DNA from: Bifidobacterium criceti
GTDB taxonomy: Bacteria; Actinomycetota; Actinomycetes; Actinomycetales; Bifidobacteriaceae
DNA length: 64,000 nt
Direction of reading: 5' to 3'
Assembly: GCF_002286935.1 (NCBI RefSeq)
Contig: NZ_MVOH01000015.1
Location: 1-64,000 of the forward strand
Position 1 is the first letter of the stretch, and every line of letters starts with the position of its first letter. The notes under the pieces are model-generated. The model was not told the DNA's origin. It made no database searches and saw nothing but the letters and a program-made list of their open reading frames with translations. The position numbers were made by a program, and so were the translations under genes. This document shows, piece by piece, positions 1 through 6,467 of this stretch.

Positions 1-645
1 GAGTTCACAAGACGCGTCGGGGTGGTCGCCATGGACGCGTTCGCCGGCTGGAAGCAGGCCGTCGAATCCGTCGTGCCCCACGCGGTCGAGGTCATCGACC
101 CGTTCCACGTCGTGCAACTGGCCGCCGCCCGCGTCACCAAGGTGCGCTGCCGCCTGCAACGCGACGCCACCGGCAGGCGCGGTGTCAAGGGCGACAGGCT
201 CTACGACTGCAGGCGCGCCCTGCTGACCAGCGACGAATACCTCGGCGCACGCGGCCGTGCCAGACTCATGACCCTGTTCGCCATCCAGACCAACCACGAC
301 CTCATGCTCGCCCACGACGTCTACCAAAGGGTCATACACGCCTACCGGTGCGACGACCGGCGACGCGGCGAACGCATGATGCGCGAGCTGATCGACGACC
401 TGACCGGACCGGGGCGCTACAAAGGCTGCCGGGAACTCGCCTCCCTCGGCCGCGTGCTCAAAAGACGCATGCGCGACATCCTCGCCCTCTTCCGCCACCC
501 CCACTCAAGCAACGGACCCACCGAAGCCATCAACGGCAGGCTCGAGACCCTGCGCGGCAACGCCATGGGCTTCGCCAACACCACCAGCTACATCCAACGA
601 TGCCTCATCCACAGCAGCCAACTCAAAGACATCCTTACACACTAA
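1..645 (+). CDS. ISL3 family transposase, C-terminal part (5' end outside window)
   Basis: The reading frame is open from base 1, so this is the C-terminal roughly 215 residues of a longer protein. ISL3 (DDE-type) transposases of about 400-440 residues carry the same landmarks: an Asp in 'VAMDAFAGW', a second acidic motif in 'VIDPFHVVQLA', and a C-terminal 'SNGPTEAINGRLETLRG' whose Glu would be the last catalytic residue. The reading frame ends about 15 bases before the IS end, as is usual for compact ISs. No frameshift is visible in the part present. The family call is firm; the exact IS cannot be named. Confidence 0.85.
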   Translation, partial: EFTRRVGVVAMDAFAGWKQAVESVVPHAVEVIDPFHVVQLAAARVTKVRCRLQRDATGRRGVKGDRLYDCRRALLTSDEYLGARGRARLMTLFAIQTNHDLMLAHDVYQRVIHAYRCDDRRRGERMMRELIDDLTGPGRYKGCRELASLGRVLKRRMRDILALFRHPHSSNGPTEAINGRLETLRGNAMGFANTTSYIQRCLIHSSQLKDILTH

Positions 646-661
646 CCTGAGAAGAGCCCCA
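1..661 (+). mobile_element. Right part of an ISL3-family insertion sequence
   Basis: The 3' part of an ISL3-type transposase gene is followed within about 15 bases by CCTGAGAAGAGCCCC (about 646-660). Read on the minus strand this starts GGGGCTCTTCTC, in keeping with GG-starting ISL3 terminal repeats. The left end lies outside the window, so the inverted-repeat pair and the target duplication cannot be checked. The element sits just outside the leftward end of the prophage and may have landed in or next to its integration module. Confidence 0.6.
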
Positions 662-746
662 TTCGTAGATGACCGACTCGCCTTTCACCGCTCGACTATC
701 AAATGCCAATCTCTGCTCTCCTTTACCTATCGCACACGCACGCCAA

Positions 747-1136
747 TCACTGCACCACCAGCCGCGGATCGTCATGCAGGCGCTCGCGGAACGCTTCGAT
801 GGCCCATGGCAGCACGTTGAGCTCGCGTGCCATGCCGATCGTATTGCCCTCGTACACGGCCTCGGCGTACGCGTACTCGAGCGGCGAGATCAGCATCGCC
901 GCCGCCTCGATGTCCGCGCGCCGCTCCGCCCACCGGTCGCACCGGCAGCCGGCGTCACGATGCCTCGCGTGGCTGATCTCATGCGCGAGCACGCAGCGGC
1001 GCTGCACGTCCGTCAGCCGCGAATCTAGGACGATCAGATCCAATCCGGGCACGTAGCAGCCCTCATAGCCGCCAAGCAACGGCTGTTCGGCCACACGCGC
1101 CCAGCGTGACGCTTCCATAAGCAGTGAATCTTCCAT
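747..1136 (-). CDS. ImmA/IrrE-type metallopeptidase of the prophage lysogeny module
   Basis: This 129-residue protein has the zinc-peptidase motif HEISH in 'VLAHEISHARHRDAGC' (about residues 51-66) and a downstream acidic 'ERRADIEAAAMLI' that would supply the third zinc ligand. ImmA-type proteases cleave phage-type repressors in ICEBs1 and related elements, so this one may inactivate the repressor-like product at 3828-4229; that is inference. It is short for the family but typical of phage copies. The ATG at 1136 has only a weak GGAA upstream. A near-identical copy of its last 39 bases recurs at 2646-2684. Confidence 0.8.
   Translation of the reverse strand: MEDSLLMEASRWARVAEQPLLGGYEGCYVPGLDLIVLDSRLTDVQRRCVLAHEISHARHRDAGCRCDRWAERRADIEAAAMLISPLEYAYAEAVYEGNTIGMARELNVLPWAIEAFRERLHDDPRLVVQ
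749..787 (-). repeat. Copy A of a 39-bp direct repeat (3' end of the ImmA gene)
   Basis: Bases 749-787 match 2646-2684 with a single difference (A versus G). Copy A lies within the ImmA-like gene and encodes its C-terminal 'RLHDDPRLVVQ'. Copy B is in non-coding DNA. Confidence 0.85.
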
Positions 1137-1197
1137 ATCGGCTGATTCCTAATTATGCGAAGAATCACGGTGTAGGCCGGGAAACGAAGAGAGCCTA

Positions 1198-1965
1198 CTA
1201 CGATACAAGTCCCAGCCCCCTGCCATCGAGGATGCTGGAATAGGGGAGCACCTGTACGCCGAGATTCTCGAATGCGGTCCGGGCGTCCTTGTTCAACGCG
1301 TGCTCGCGGTCATCGCCGATGACGATGAGCTGTGACCCGCGCCGTTCCGGGCTGAGCACTGTATCCTGCCATGCAAACATGATGTCCCTCACCGCGGTCT
1401 TGTTGAACTGGTTCGGCGCATCGCAATACCGCGTCGGATGATCTGCGTTCCGCTGGAACAGGAAGTCGAAGCTATGCTCATACGTGCTCGCTCCGCGGAT
1501 AATGATGTCACGCGTGAAGAACACGCCGCTCGATTCCAAGGCGTTGGCCACATCCTCGGCGAAATACGTCGCCACACGCGACGACGACGTCTCCGACAAC
1601 GACCGCACATGCATGAGCGCCTGCACGAACCGATTCAACGCATCGGGCCGCGATCCCCCGGTCTTCAGCGTCACGACCCCGCCGTCGGCCGAAGCGCCGA
1701 ACCTGCGCAGAATCGTCTCCATGCGGTCGCCGCGTGCGCCGGTCATCGATACGCCACGCATGGAAAGATCCGCCAAGGTCCATCCATCATCAGAAAACTC
1801 CGTCTGCCCGTCACGCACACGCATATAGAAACTCAGGTAATCATCGGATTCATCGAGCAGGGGCAGGCTGATCTCTGTCCAGCCGTTGCGGGCGCGGGTG
1901 GAGGATTGTTCCACCAGCCACTGCGAATACTCCTTGACGGGGTCCATCACCTGCGTCTTGTTCAT
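1198..1965 (-). CDS. DUF1828/DUF1829-like prophage accessory protein
   Basis: This 255-residue protein has an N-terminal region ('YLSFYMRVRDGQTEFSDDG', then 'GWTLADLSMRG') that resembles DUF1828: a beta-rich stretch with an 'SDDGWTL..L' signature. The C-terminal half ('FFTRDIIIRGAS...HSFDFLF') resembles DUF1829. The biochemical role of this family is not known. The start ATG overlaps the stop of the upstream gene as ATGA, so the two are translationally coupled. Similar two-gene sets occur in prophage lysogeny modules, where exclusion or toxin-antitoxin roles have been suspected. No catalytic motif is recognised. Confidence 0.65.
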   Translation of the reverse strand: MNKTQVMDPVKEYSQWLVEQSSTRARNGWTEISLPLLDESDDYLSFYMRVRDGQTEFSDDGWTLADLSMRGVSMTGARGDRMETILRRFGASADGGVVTLKTGGSRPDALNRFVQALMHVRSLSETSSSRVATYFAEDVANALESSGVFFTRDIIIRGASTYEHSFDFLFQRNADHPTRYCDAPNQFNKTAVRDIMFAWQDTVLSPERRGSQLIVIGDDREHALNKDARTAFENLGVQVLPYSSILDGRGLGLVS

Positions 1966-2414
1966 GACAGGCTCCCTTGCATGTTCGGCCTCTCCACCAC
2001 ATGGAATTCATCGAGCAATCTGATTATATCCGCAACAAAATCCGGGCTGCCTATGTCTACCGCAACGGCAAACCGGTCATTGAAGCCCTCACGATACACA
2101 TGCAGGTGGGATCCGTGCACCATGGTCCCATCCGGGTTCGAATGCACCCGTGAATCACCCACGCATAACCGCATCAGCATTATGTTCCCATTCGAGCGTA
2201 ACGCGCAGATGCTTGAACGCCCATCGCCAAGACCTCCTTGGTACATGGCTATCGTGAACCGCTCGCCAGCGTCGGAGACGACCGGAAAGCTCTTGCCCTG
2301 CTCGCGTGGGGCCGGCACTGTGAAATAACTGACCGCCGTACGCTTGATTGCTTCAATCAGCGCATCGGCTTCACTCTGTGTAAGAGGGAAGCCATCCTCT
2401 TTCCTCTTGGCCAT
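1962..2414 (-). CDS. DUF6978-like protein coupled to the DUF1828-like gene
   Basis: The 150-residue product starts at 2414, where AAAGGAG stands a proper distance before the ATG; the same frame extends upstream but without a ribosome site. The stretch 'NPDGTMVHGSHLHVYREGF' with a preceding 'LRSNGNIMLMRL' is reminiscent of DUF6978 proteins, which I recall as neighbours of DUF1828 genes. Its stop overlaps the start of the DUF1828-like gene by four bases. Function is unknown. The conserved His pair in 'HLHVY' could be functional. The family assignment is from memory of the motif, so it is moderate. Confidence 0.5.
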   Translation of the reverse strand: MAKRKEDGFPLTQSEADALIEAIKRTAVSYFTVPAPREQGKSFPVVSDAGERFTIAMYQGGLGDGRSSICALRSNGNIMLMRLCVGDSRVHSNPDGTMVHGSHLHVYREGFNDRFAVAVDIGSPDFVADIIRLLDEFHVVERPNMQGSLS

Positions 2415-2577
2415 CGCAGACTCCTTTCTTCTTGCGGACAACTCCCTCGGCAGTATCACCGGCTGGCATCCGTTCCTCAGGTTCCTCTACCGCGTGATAA
2501 TGCGAGTCGAAAAGTCCCTTGACGGAAGCAGCAGACTCGTCACGAAGTACGTGGCCATTGTCAAGGTGCTCAGCCAT
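2371..2577 (-). CDS. Possible small protein upstream of the DUF6978/DUF1828 pair
   Basis: This 68-residue, highly charged reading frame is leftward like its neighbours and overlaps the next gene by 44 bases in another frame. It begins 'MAEHLDNGHVL' and holds 'KKKGVCDGQEERGW'. A GGAGGT lies directly against the ATG, which is too close for an ideal ribosome site. If real, it would be the first gene of a three-gene leftward unit with the DUF6978- and DUF1828-like genes. No family is recognised, and it could be a chance frame in leader DNA. Confidence 0.3.
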   Translation of the reverse strand: MAEHLDNGHVLRDESAASVKGLFDSHYHAVEEPEERMPAGDTAEGVVRKKKGVCDGQEERGWLPSYTE

Positions 2578-2745
2578 ACCTCCGCGGCATCGCAGCCAAA
2601 GCTATTTTGATGCGGCGAGACAACCCGTGACATGCGCAACACCCTACTGCACCACCAGCCGCGGGTCGTCATGCAGGCGCTCGCCTCCATGTCTGCGTGC
2701 CGTTTCGCCACAGGTCGCCGTGCCAGTGCCAGACTTGGGTTGCAT
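2578..2745. other. Gene-free stretch with an ImmA 3' remnant
   Basis: Between the Abi gene and the DUF6978/DUF1828 unit I see no convincing gene. The stretch holds copy B of the ImmA tail repeat (2646-2684), which on the minus strand still encodes 'ERLHDDPRLVVQ' plus a stop. It looks like scar DNA from a lost second ImmA-like gene or from module exchange. Confidence 0.5.
2646..2684 (-). repeat. Copy B of the 39-bp direct repeat (ImmA tail remnant)
   Basis: This is the partner of 749-787, with one mismatch. Sequence identity falls off immediately upstream, so only the 3' end of an ImmA-like gene survives here, just downstream of the Abi gene. Confidence 0.85.
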
Positions 2746-3690
2746 TCAGATTCTACGCAAGGATTCCATATAGTCACAGTAGTCTTCGAAGCCGCCGACT
2801 CCCATAGAATCGAATACCTGTGGTGCGATGCCCGGCAATCTCTTCATGATGTACAGCATGAGGGACTCAACCTGCTGCAGGAATTCACGATGGTCCTTCT
2901 TCGTCAATACCAGCTGTAGATCTCGCATGAGCTGGAACAGCGAATTGTTCAGGCCGAATGGGCGTGCGCAATACAATCGCTCGTCATGTGCGCAGATGTT
3001 CCTAAAGTTCTTGATACGGCTGTAAATCGAATCCAGTTTCGCCGACGTGATCGCCATCGGCTTGCGATGCGACTTGGTGTAGAGGAACTCGAATTGCCGG
3101 GCGACGGCACCCCTCTCGGCAGGGCTCATGATTCGGTAGAACGTGGTGACCTGACCGATGCTCATGTCGTTCGCCAGCACCCAGAGCGGCACTTCACCAT
3201 CATGGCTGGCGATGCAGTGGTGCAGATACTCCTTGCCGCCCCTTTCTGGGGCTCTGCCACCGTTGTCGATAATCTTCTCCATCGTGCGCAACATGCCCGA
3301 AACGATGTCCCGTTGCTCGGAGGATGGCTGAAACAGGTTCTCTCGATTCAGATACGCATTGGGCTCGTCGAGATGGTCCTGAGAGAAGCAATAGGCGCAT
3401 ACGGTACGAAGTACGGCTTCCGCCAAGGTAAGGGCTTTGAATACGGCGAACCGTAGTCTTCGGTCAAAATCAAAGAGAGTGAGGATGTCCTCGAACCGAG
3501 TGCCAGACATGAAACGGTCGTCTCCGGCGGCGGCACTTGCATCACGGTCCAGAAAAGGATTCTTGTAACCGTTCACGACAGAATAGTAGCCCTCGCGCAT
3601 CAATGCCGTCTCGGTGTCTCGGTCACAGATGACCCCACGACTCTCAAGTAAGGAGATCTGATCATCGATAGAAGTAAACGGCTTATGCAT
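2746..3690 (-). CDS. Abi family (Abi_2/AbiF-AbiD-like) abortive infection protein
   Basis: This 314-residue protein has the Abi_2 layout: N-terminal 'SIDDQISLLESRGVICDRD', then 'REGYYSVVNGYKNPF', 'FDFDRRLRFAVFKAL', and 'VPLWVLANDMSIGQVT'. A C-terminal 'FRNICAHDERLY' (about residues 230-241) fits the RNxxxH catalytic motif of HEPN RNases. Known relatives block phage development by abortive infection. I take the ATG at 3690, with GGAGG four bases upstream, rather than the in-frame TTG at 3693. The gene follows the repressor-like gene on the same strand after a 137-base leader with three hairpins. As a prophage gene it may exclude other phages. The RNase activity is inferred from the motif. Confidence 0.85.
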   Translation of the reverse strand: MHKPFTSIDDQISLLESRGVICDRDTETALMREGYYSVVNGYKNPFLDRDASAAAGDDRFMSGTRFEDILTLFDFDRRLRFAVFKALTLAEAVLRTVCAYCFSQDHLDEPNAYLNRENLFQPSSEQRDIVSGMLRTMEKIIDNGGRAPERGGKEYLHHCIASHDGEVPLWVLANDMSIGQVTTFYRIMSPAERGAVARQFEFLYTKSHRKPMAITSAKLDSIYSRIKNFRNICAHDERLYCARPFGLNNSLFQLMRDLQLVLTKKDHREFLQQVESLMLYIMKRLPGIAPQVFDSMGVGGFEDYCDYMESLRRI

Positions 3691-3710
3691 CAAACCTCCA
3701 TGTAATGCGC

Positions 3711-3817
3711 AAAGACCGTTTCACCGAAAACGGGAAACGGTCTTTACGAACTGGACAACGCCCAGCTTTCTCACATACCCCAATCTATCTGAGAATACCC
3801 GAGTTGGCAAATTCTCA
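3711..3817 (-). ncRNA. Candidate structured RNA in the Abi leader
   Basis: Three potential hairpins lie between the repressor-like gene and the Abi gene. The first pairs 3790-3795 with 3812-3817. The second pairs CTGG 3751-3754 with CCAG 3762-3765. The third is a perfect 12-bp stem, AAAGACCGTTTC (3711-3722) with GAAACGGTCTTT (3734-3745), and ends 20 bases before the Abi start codon. Structured RNAs upstream of abiF-like genes are known, and some act as RNA antitoxins. Whether this one belongs to that class is inference. The last hairpin could instead be an attenuator between the two genes. Confidence 0.45.
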
Positions 3818-3827
3818 CGACACGCCG

Positions 3828-4229
3828 TCATTCATCGTTCACCGCATCCTCTGCCTTGATACGCTCGGCCATATCATAGATGTCGATACCATTGTCCGCG
3901 TCCGCGAGCGCAGCATTCGCATCATCGACAGCGGCGTTGGCGCAGCCTTTGTGGGTGTTCGCGAGCGCCATGTTTTGTGACTCGGTAATAGCTGATTGCA
4001 ACGTCTGCGGAGCAGATTTTTCGAATAATTCGCAAAGTGTGCAGAACTCATCAAGCGTTGGAGGGCCCATCGTCTCAAGGAACAATCCCGAGAGGCGAGA
4101 TGGCGTCATCCCAGTCATCTTCGCCATCTGCCTATAGGAAAGGTCCCTCCGGTCCTCTTCCTTGATCTTTGCGAGGATTCTTACCGCTGCTTTGTCCAGC
4201 GAGCTCCATCGTCGTGCTGTCTTTGCCAT
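3828..4229 (-). CDS. Repressor-like HTH protein, leftward (probable lysogeny regulator)
   Basis: This 133-residue protein has an N-terminal helix-turn-helix: 'LSYRQMAKMTGMTPSRLSGLF' spans about residues 30-50, followed by 'LDEFCTLCELF' as in XRE-type regulators. The C-terminal tail is Ala/Asp-rich and looks like a linker or oligomerisation segment; there is no S24 peptidase domain. It is transcribed divergently from the HTH gene at 4312, the usual arrangement of a phage repressor facing Cro. The ATG at 4229 lacks a clear ribosome site. It is the best repressor candidate in the window and a possible target of the ImmA-like protease. Confidence 0.65.
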   Translation of the reverse strand: MAKTARRWSSLDKAAVRILAKIKEEDRRDLSYRQMAKMTGMTPSRLSGLFLETMGPPTLDEFCTLCELFEKSAPQTLQSAITESQNMALANTHKGCANAAVDDANAALADADNGIDIYDMAERIKAEDAVNDE

Positions 4230-4277
4230 ATACCCAGCATAGTGTATTCACTTATCGACACGCCGTCTTTATTTGAG

Positions 4278-4305
4278 TTGACAATTGTCTTTAAGTATGT
4301 ACACT
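4278..4305 (+). promoter_or_regulatory. Predicted rightward early promoter
   Basis: A consensus -35 TTGACA (4278-4283) is followed after 16 bases by TACACT (4300-4305) as -10. Transcription would start about 4312, exactly at the ATG of the HTH gene, which predicts a leaderless mRNA. The -35 lies inside the 10-bp palindrome GACAATTGTC. Confidence 0.6.
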
Positions 4306-4332
4306 GAAGGCATGATGAAGTTACTTAAAGAC
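4280..4332. promoter_or_regulatory. Operator-like inverted repeats of the lysogeny switch
   Basis: Two symmetrical elements overlap the early promoter. One is a perfect 10-bp palindrome, GACAATTGTC (4280-4289), over the -35. The other is a perfect 11-bp inverted repeat, GTCTTTAAGTA (4287-4297) with TACTTAAAGAC (4322-4332), spanning the -10 and the start codon. They are natural binding sites for one or both divergent HTH proteins; the second could also fold in the mRNA. Confidence 0.55.
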
Positions 4333-4575
4333 AGTGGGTTGGAGCTTTCGCGGCTAGCCGTGGAAGAGCTGGACCGGATGGCGGCCTATCAGGGCGAATC
4401 AAAGACGTCCATCGCCGAGGCAATCGGCATGGGCAGGCCCACCGTCTCCGCCAAGCTCAACGGCCACAAGCGCATCACGCTTGACGAATTCATCACTATG
4501 TCACAAGCAATCGGCGTTGACCCGGTGCAGGTGCTGGCGAAGGCGCTCGCGTCCAAGGAAGGAGAATCGAAATGA
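4312..4575 (+). CDS. Cro-like XRE family HTH regulator, first rightward gene
   Basis: The protein of 87 residues from the ATG at 4312 has a clear XRE helix-turn-helix: 'SKTSIAEAIGMGRPTVSAKL' (about residues 31-50) then 'ITLDEFITMSQAIGVDP'. Upstream starts (TTG 4285, ATG 4297) would lie inside the promoter; 4312 coincides with the predicted transcription start, so a leaderless message is likely. Its stop overlaps the next start (ATGA). By position it is the Cro-like or early regulator opposed to 3828-4229. The 3' end, encoding 'KALASKEGESK', is duplicated 557 bases downstream. Confidence 0.75.
   Translation: MMKLLKDSGLELSRLAVEELDRMAAYQGESKTSIAEAIGMGRPTVSAKLNGHKRITLDEFITMSQAIGVDPVQVLAKALASKEGESK
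4540..4575 (+). repeat. 36-bp perfect direct repeat, copy 1
   Basis: This copy ends the Cro-like gene and includes the ribosome site GGAAGGAG and the ATGA junction. It is identical to 5097-5132. The two copies bracket the 4576-5096 segment. Confidence 0.95.
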
Positions 4576-5132
4576 CGACCATGAATGAGAATCCGGTGTC
4601 GGTCGAGGAATTCGAACTGGCGAATCCGGCGCTTGTCGGGGCCATGAGGAACGCCGTCCGCAGGGAACTGGAACTCTCGCGCGCGGACGGCGCCGAATCA
4701 AGGCAGGCACGGGCCCTGCGCCGAATCATCGGGGAGGAGATCGCCGGCGCGCACCTTACCGAAAACGGCAACGAGGCAATCTATCGGATCAAGCGTGCGA
4801 CCGACGAAGTGCTCTCGCAGCTATCGGCGTTGAGGGCCGACCTTGTCGCTGATCACATCGACGTCGTAGGCGATGGAACCGACCCCTCCATCAAGGTCGT
4901 CCAAACCAGCGGACAGATGCGCCAAGCCCTCGCACAGCAGTCGCATCCGTTCGTCCCGGTCAGCGGACTTCGCGGCCTCGCTGAACTTGTCCGATGCGGA
5001 AAGAAAACGGGAACGCCCCATGTCGTCACCTCCTTCCTGCAACTCATCTGCATCATCACACCAATTGTCGCATCAGCGCTCATCGCCAGACAAATCAAGG
5101 CGCTCGCGTCCAAGGAAGGAGAATCGAAATGA
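4572..5132 (+). CDS. Early prophage protein of unknown function with a possible C-terminal membrane segment
   Basis: This 186-residue frame starts at the ATGA overlap with the Cro-like gene. The first 95 residues ('FELANPALVGAMRNAVRREL', 'RALRRIIGEEIAGAHL', 'EVLSQLSALRADL') look like a helical phage protein. From about residue 145, 'VVTSFLQLICIITPIVASAL' is a hydrophobic stretch that could be a membrane helix. Its last 11 residues repeat the C-terminus of the preceding gene, because the 36-bp repeat lies here. The C-terminal half overlaps a well-formed antisense gene (4821-5021), so part of this frame may be fortuitous. No family is recognised. Confidence 0.5.
   Translation: MTTMNENPVSVEEFELANPALVGAMRNAVRRELELSRADGAESRQARALRRIIGEEIAGAHLTENGNEAIYRIKRATDEVLSQLSALRADLVADHIDVVGDGTDPSIKVVQTSGQMRQALAQQSHPFVPVSGLRGLAELVRCGKKTGTPHVVTSFLQLICIITPIVASALIARQIKALASKEGESK
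4821..5021 (-). CDS. Possible antisense small protein inside the early operon
   Basis: This 66-residue frame is leftward, against its surroundings. It has an excellent ribosome site, AAGGAGGTGACGAC, directly before the ATG at 5021, the best in this part of the window. The product ('MGRSRFLSASDKFSEAAKSA', 'RMRLLCEGLAHLSAGLDDLD') looks like an amphipathic helical protein. It overlaps the second half of the 4572-5132 frame. Either it is a real gene carried by a cassette between two 36-bp repeats, or the ribosome site is fortuitous. No family is recognised. Confidence 0.45.
   Translation of the reverse strand: MGRSRFLSASDKFSEAAKSADRDERMRLLCEGLAHLSAGLDDLDGGVGSIAYDVDVISDKVGPQRR
5097..5132 (+). repeat. 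36-bp perfect direct repeat, copy 2
   Basis: Identical to 4540-4575. It ends with the stop of the 4572 frame and the start of the 5129 gene. A related but diverged junction, GGAGGAATCGAAATGA, recurs at 5311-5326. Confidence 0.95.
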
Positions 5133-5326
5133 GCATCAGGGATTCGGGAGGGTTCGCCATCATGCGTCGCCCCGACCTCGACGCCAGCGGCGCGAAGATC
5201 TGGGAGGCCTGCATCCACATCGGCAATGGGCGGCACGCCACGATCCGGTACACCAAATCCGACCTGCAATATATCCGCGCACTGATCGGCAAGGAACTCA
5301 AGGCCGAGAAGGAGGAATCGAAATGA
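5129..5326 (+). CDS. Small early prophage protein, unknown function
   Basis: This 65-residue protein starts at an ATGA overlap with GGAAGGAG upstream. It reads 'MSIRDSGGFAIMRRPDLDAS', then 'GRHATIRYTKSDLQYIRALI'. It is a compact basic alpha/beta-like protein with no recognisable family. It ends with the same ribosome-site junction type (GGAGGAATCGAAATGA) that couples it to the next gene, showing that gene ends in this operon share a common linker. Confidence 0.65.
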   Translation: MSIRDSGGFAIMRRPDLDASGAKIWEACIHIGNGRHATIRYTKSDLQYIRALIGKELKAEKEESK

Positions 5327-6228
5327 CCACCACATGTGACCTGAGCGTCGACTGGAACCGATGCGCGTACTGCAGCGAACTGCGCGATCGCGTGCAATCC
5401 GCCAGTGACCTGCGTCTCGCCTGCTCGCAGAGGCTCGACCAGGCATGGGAGGAATACCGGGCGGAACGCGAACGCGGCGTCGTGTCGTTCGGTACCGTGA
5501 CGCACCGTGCCTGGCAGGCGCGCATCGACAACCTCGACCGTCAGTTGCTCGCCGCCGACGCCGCGGCGGGGGAGGCCATCGACGAGTGGGCGGACTGCAT
5601 CCACGAGCACCACCGCCGCTATGAGGCCCGACAGCAGGAGGCCGGGGATGGCGAGGCGTGCGCGGACGACATGCCCTGCATGGTCGATGTGCACACGCCA
5701 TGCACCGGCCACTGCTGCACCGAACAGCAGGACGCCGCGGCCGATCTGGACGAACCATTCGAAAAAGAGGACAGGCTCGCGCGGGAACTGTTCGGCAAAC
5801 TGTGGTACGGCGACGTGCCCGAACTCGACCTGCCGAAAAGCTACTCGACGCTCAGTCCGATGACACTGGCCCACTGCGCACGCGCCATCGGCCTGTACAA
5901 GCGCCTGCTCACGCACCACGCGCCCGACCTCACCGACAACCGCCCGGCATGGGTGGCGCGCCGCCTGATGGACGCGTTCTACGACGCCGCCGAAGCACGC
6001 GAAGACGCCCTCGCGGACGAGAAGAGGGAGCAGGAAACAGCTTCCTTCCCCACGCCGCAGGAGCGTGCCGCGGATTTCAGTGAACGCGACCAGTGTGACC
6101 CGGACGACGGCGAACGCGAGAAGAGCCGGGAGGCGGCCCGCAGGATCATCGCCGACTACATGGGCGTCGACCCGGACGACGTGCACATCATCTGCTCCGG
6201 CGTCTTCGGAGACGGGGACGCACGATGA
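5323..6228 (+). CDS. Cys-rich early prophage protein, unknown function
   Basis: The 301-residue product begins at the ATGA overlap (5323). It has an N-terminal CAYC pair ('WNRCAYCSELRD') and a central Cys/His group ('CMVDVHTPCTGHCC', about residues 118-131), which may bind a metal. Regions between and after these are helical and rich in Arg, Glu and Ala; the end is acidic ('GVDPDDVHIICSGVFGDGD'). Position among early genes suggests a nucleic-acid or regulatory role, but nothing specific can be said. Confidence 0.6.
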   Translation: MTTTCDLSVDWNRCAYCSELRDRVQSASDLRLACSQRLDQAWEEYRAERERGVVSFGTVTHRAWQARIDNLDRQLLAADAAAGEAIDEWADCIHEHHRRYEARQQEAGDGEACADDMPCMVDVHTPCTGHCCTEQQDAAADLDEPFEKEDRLARELFGKLWYGDVPELDLPKSYSTLSPMTLAHCARAIGLYKRLLTHHAPDLTDNRPAWVARRLMDAFYDAAEAREDALADEKREQETASFPTPQERAADFSERDQCDPDDGEREKSREAARRIIADYMGVDPDDVHIICSGVFGDGDAR

Positions 6229-6455
6229 GCGCGCCCAAGGACAACAGCCGCGTCCCATTGGGCGAACGCCTCGCATGGAGCCCCGAACAGGCCGCCCAGG
6301 TCTACAGCCTCGACGTACGAGGCGTACGCCACGCCATCAACACGGGCGAGCTCGACACCTTCCGCGCCCCCAACCGCGAAGGACTGCCCGGCCGACGCAA
6401 GGTCAGCCGCGCCGCCATGGACCGGTGGATCCAGACACTGACGAACAAAGAATGA
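6225..6455 (+). CDS. Excisionase/MerR-like small HTH protein
   Basis: The protein has 76 residues, and the central region 'WSPEQAAQVYSLDVRGVRHA' followed by 'NTGELDTFRAPNREGLPGRR' fits the winged HTH of the MerR/excisionase (helix_turn_helix_17) class: HTH, then a wing, then 'RKVSRAAMDRWI'. Such proteins act as excisionases, directional factors or small regulators. It overlaps the upstream gene by four bases. No integrase is visible to pair with it, so the role is open. Confidence 0.6.
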   Translation: MSAPKDNSRVPLGERLAWSPEQAAQVYSLDVRGVRHAINTGELDTFRAPNREGLPGRRKVSRAAMDRWIQTLTNKE

Positions 6456-6467
6456 AGGACACACAAC

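Noticed and set aside
2986..3456. Rightward frame opposite the Abi gene
   Set aside because: It is the antisense shadow of a well-supported Abi gene and lacks a ribosome site.
3828..4229. LexA/CI-type repressor with self-cleavage
   Set aside because: Only an HTH is visible; there is no S24 peptidase domain or Ala-Gly cleavage motif with Ser/Lys dyad.
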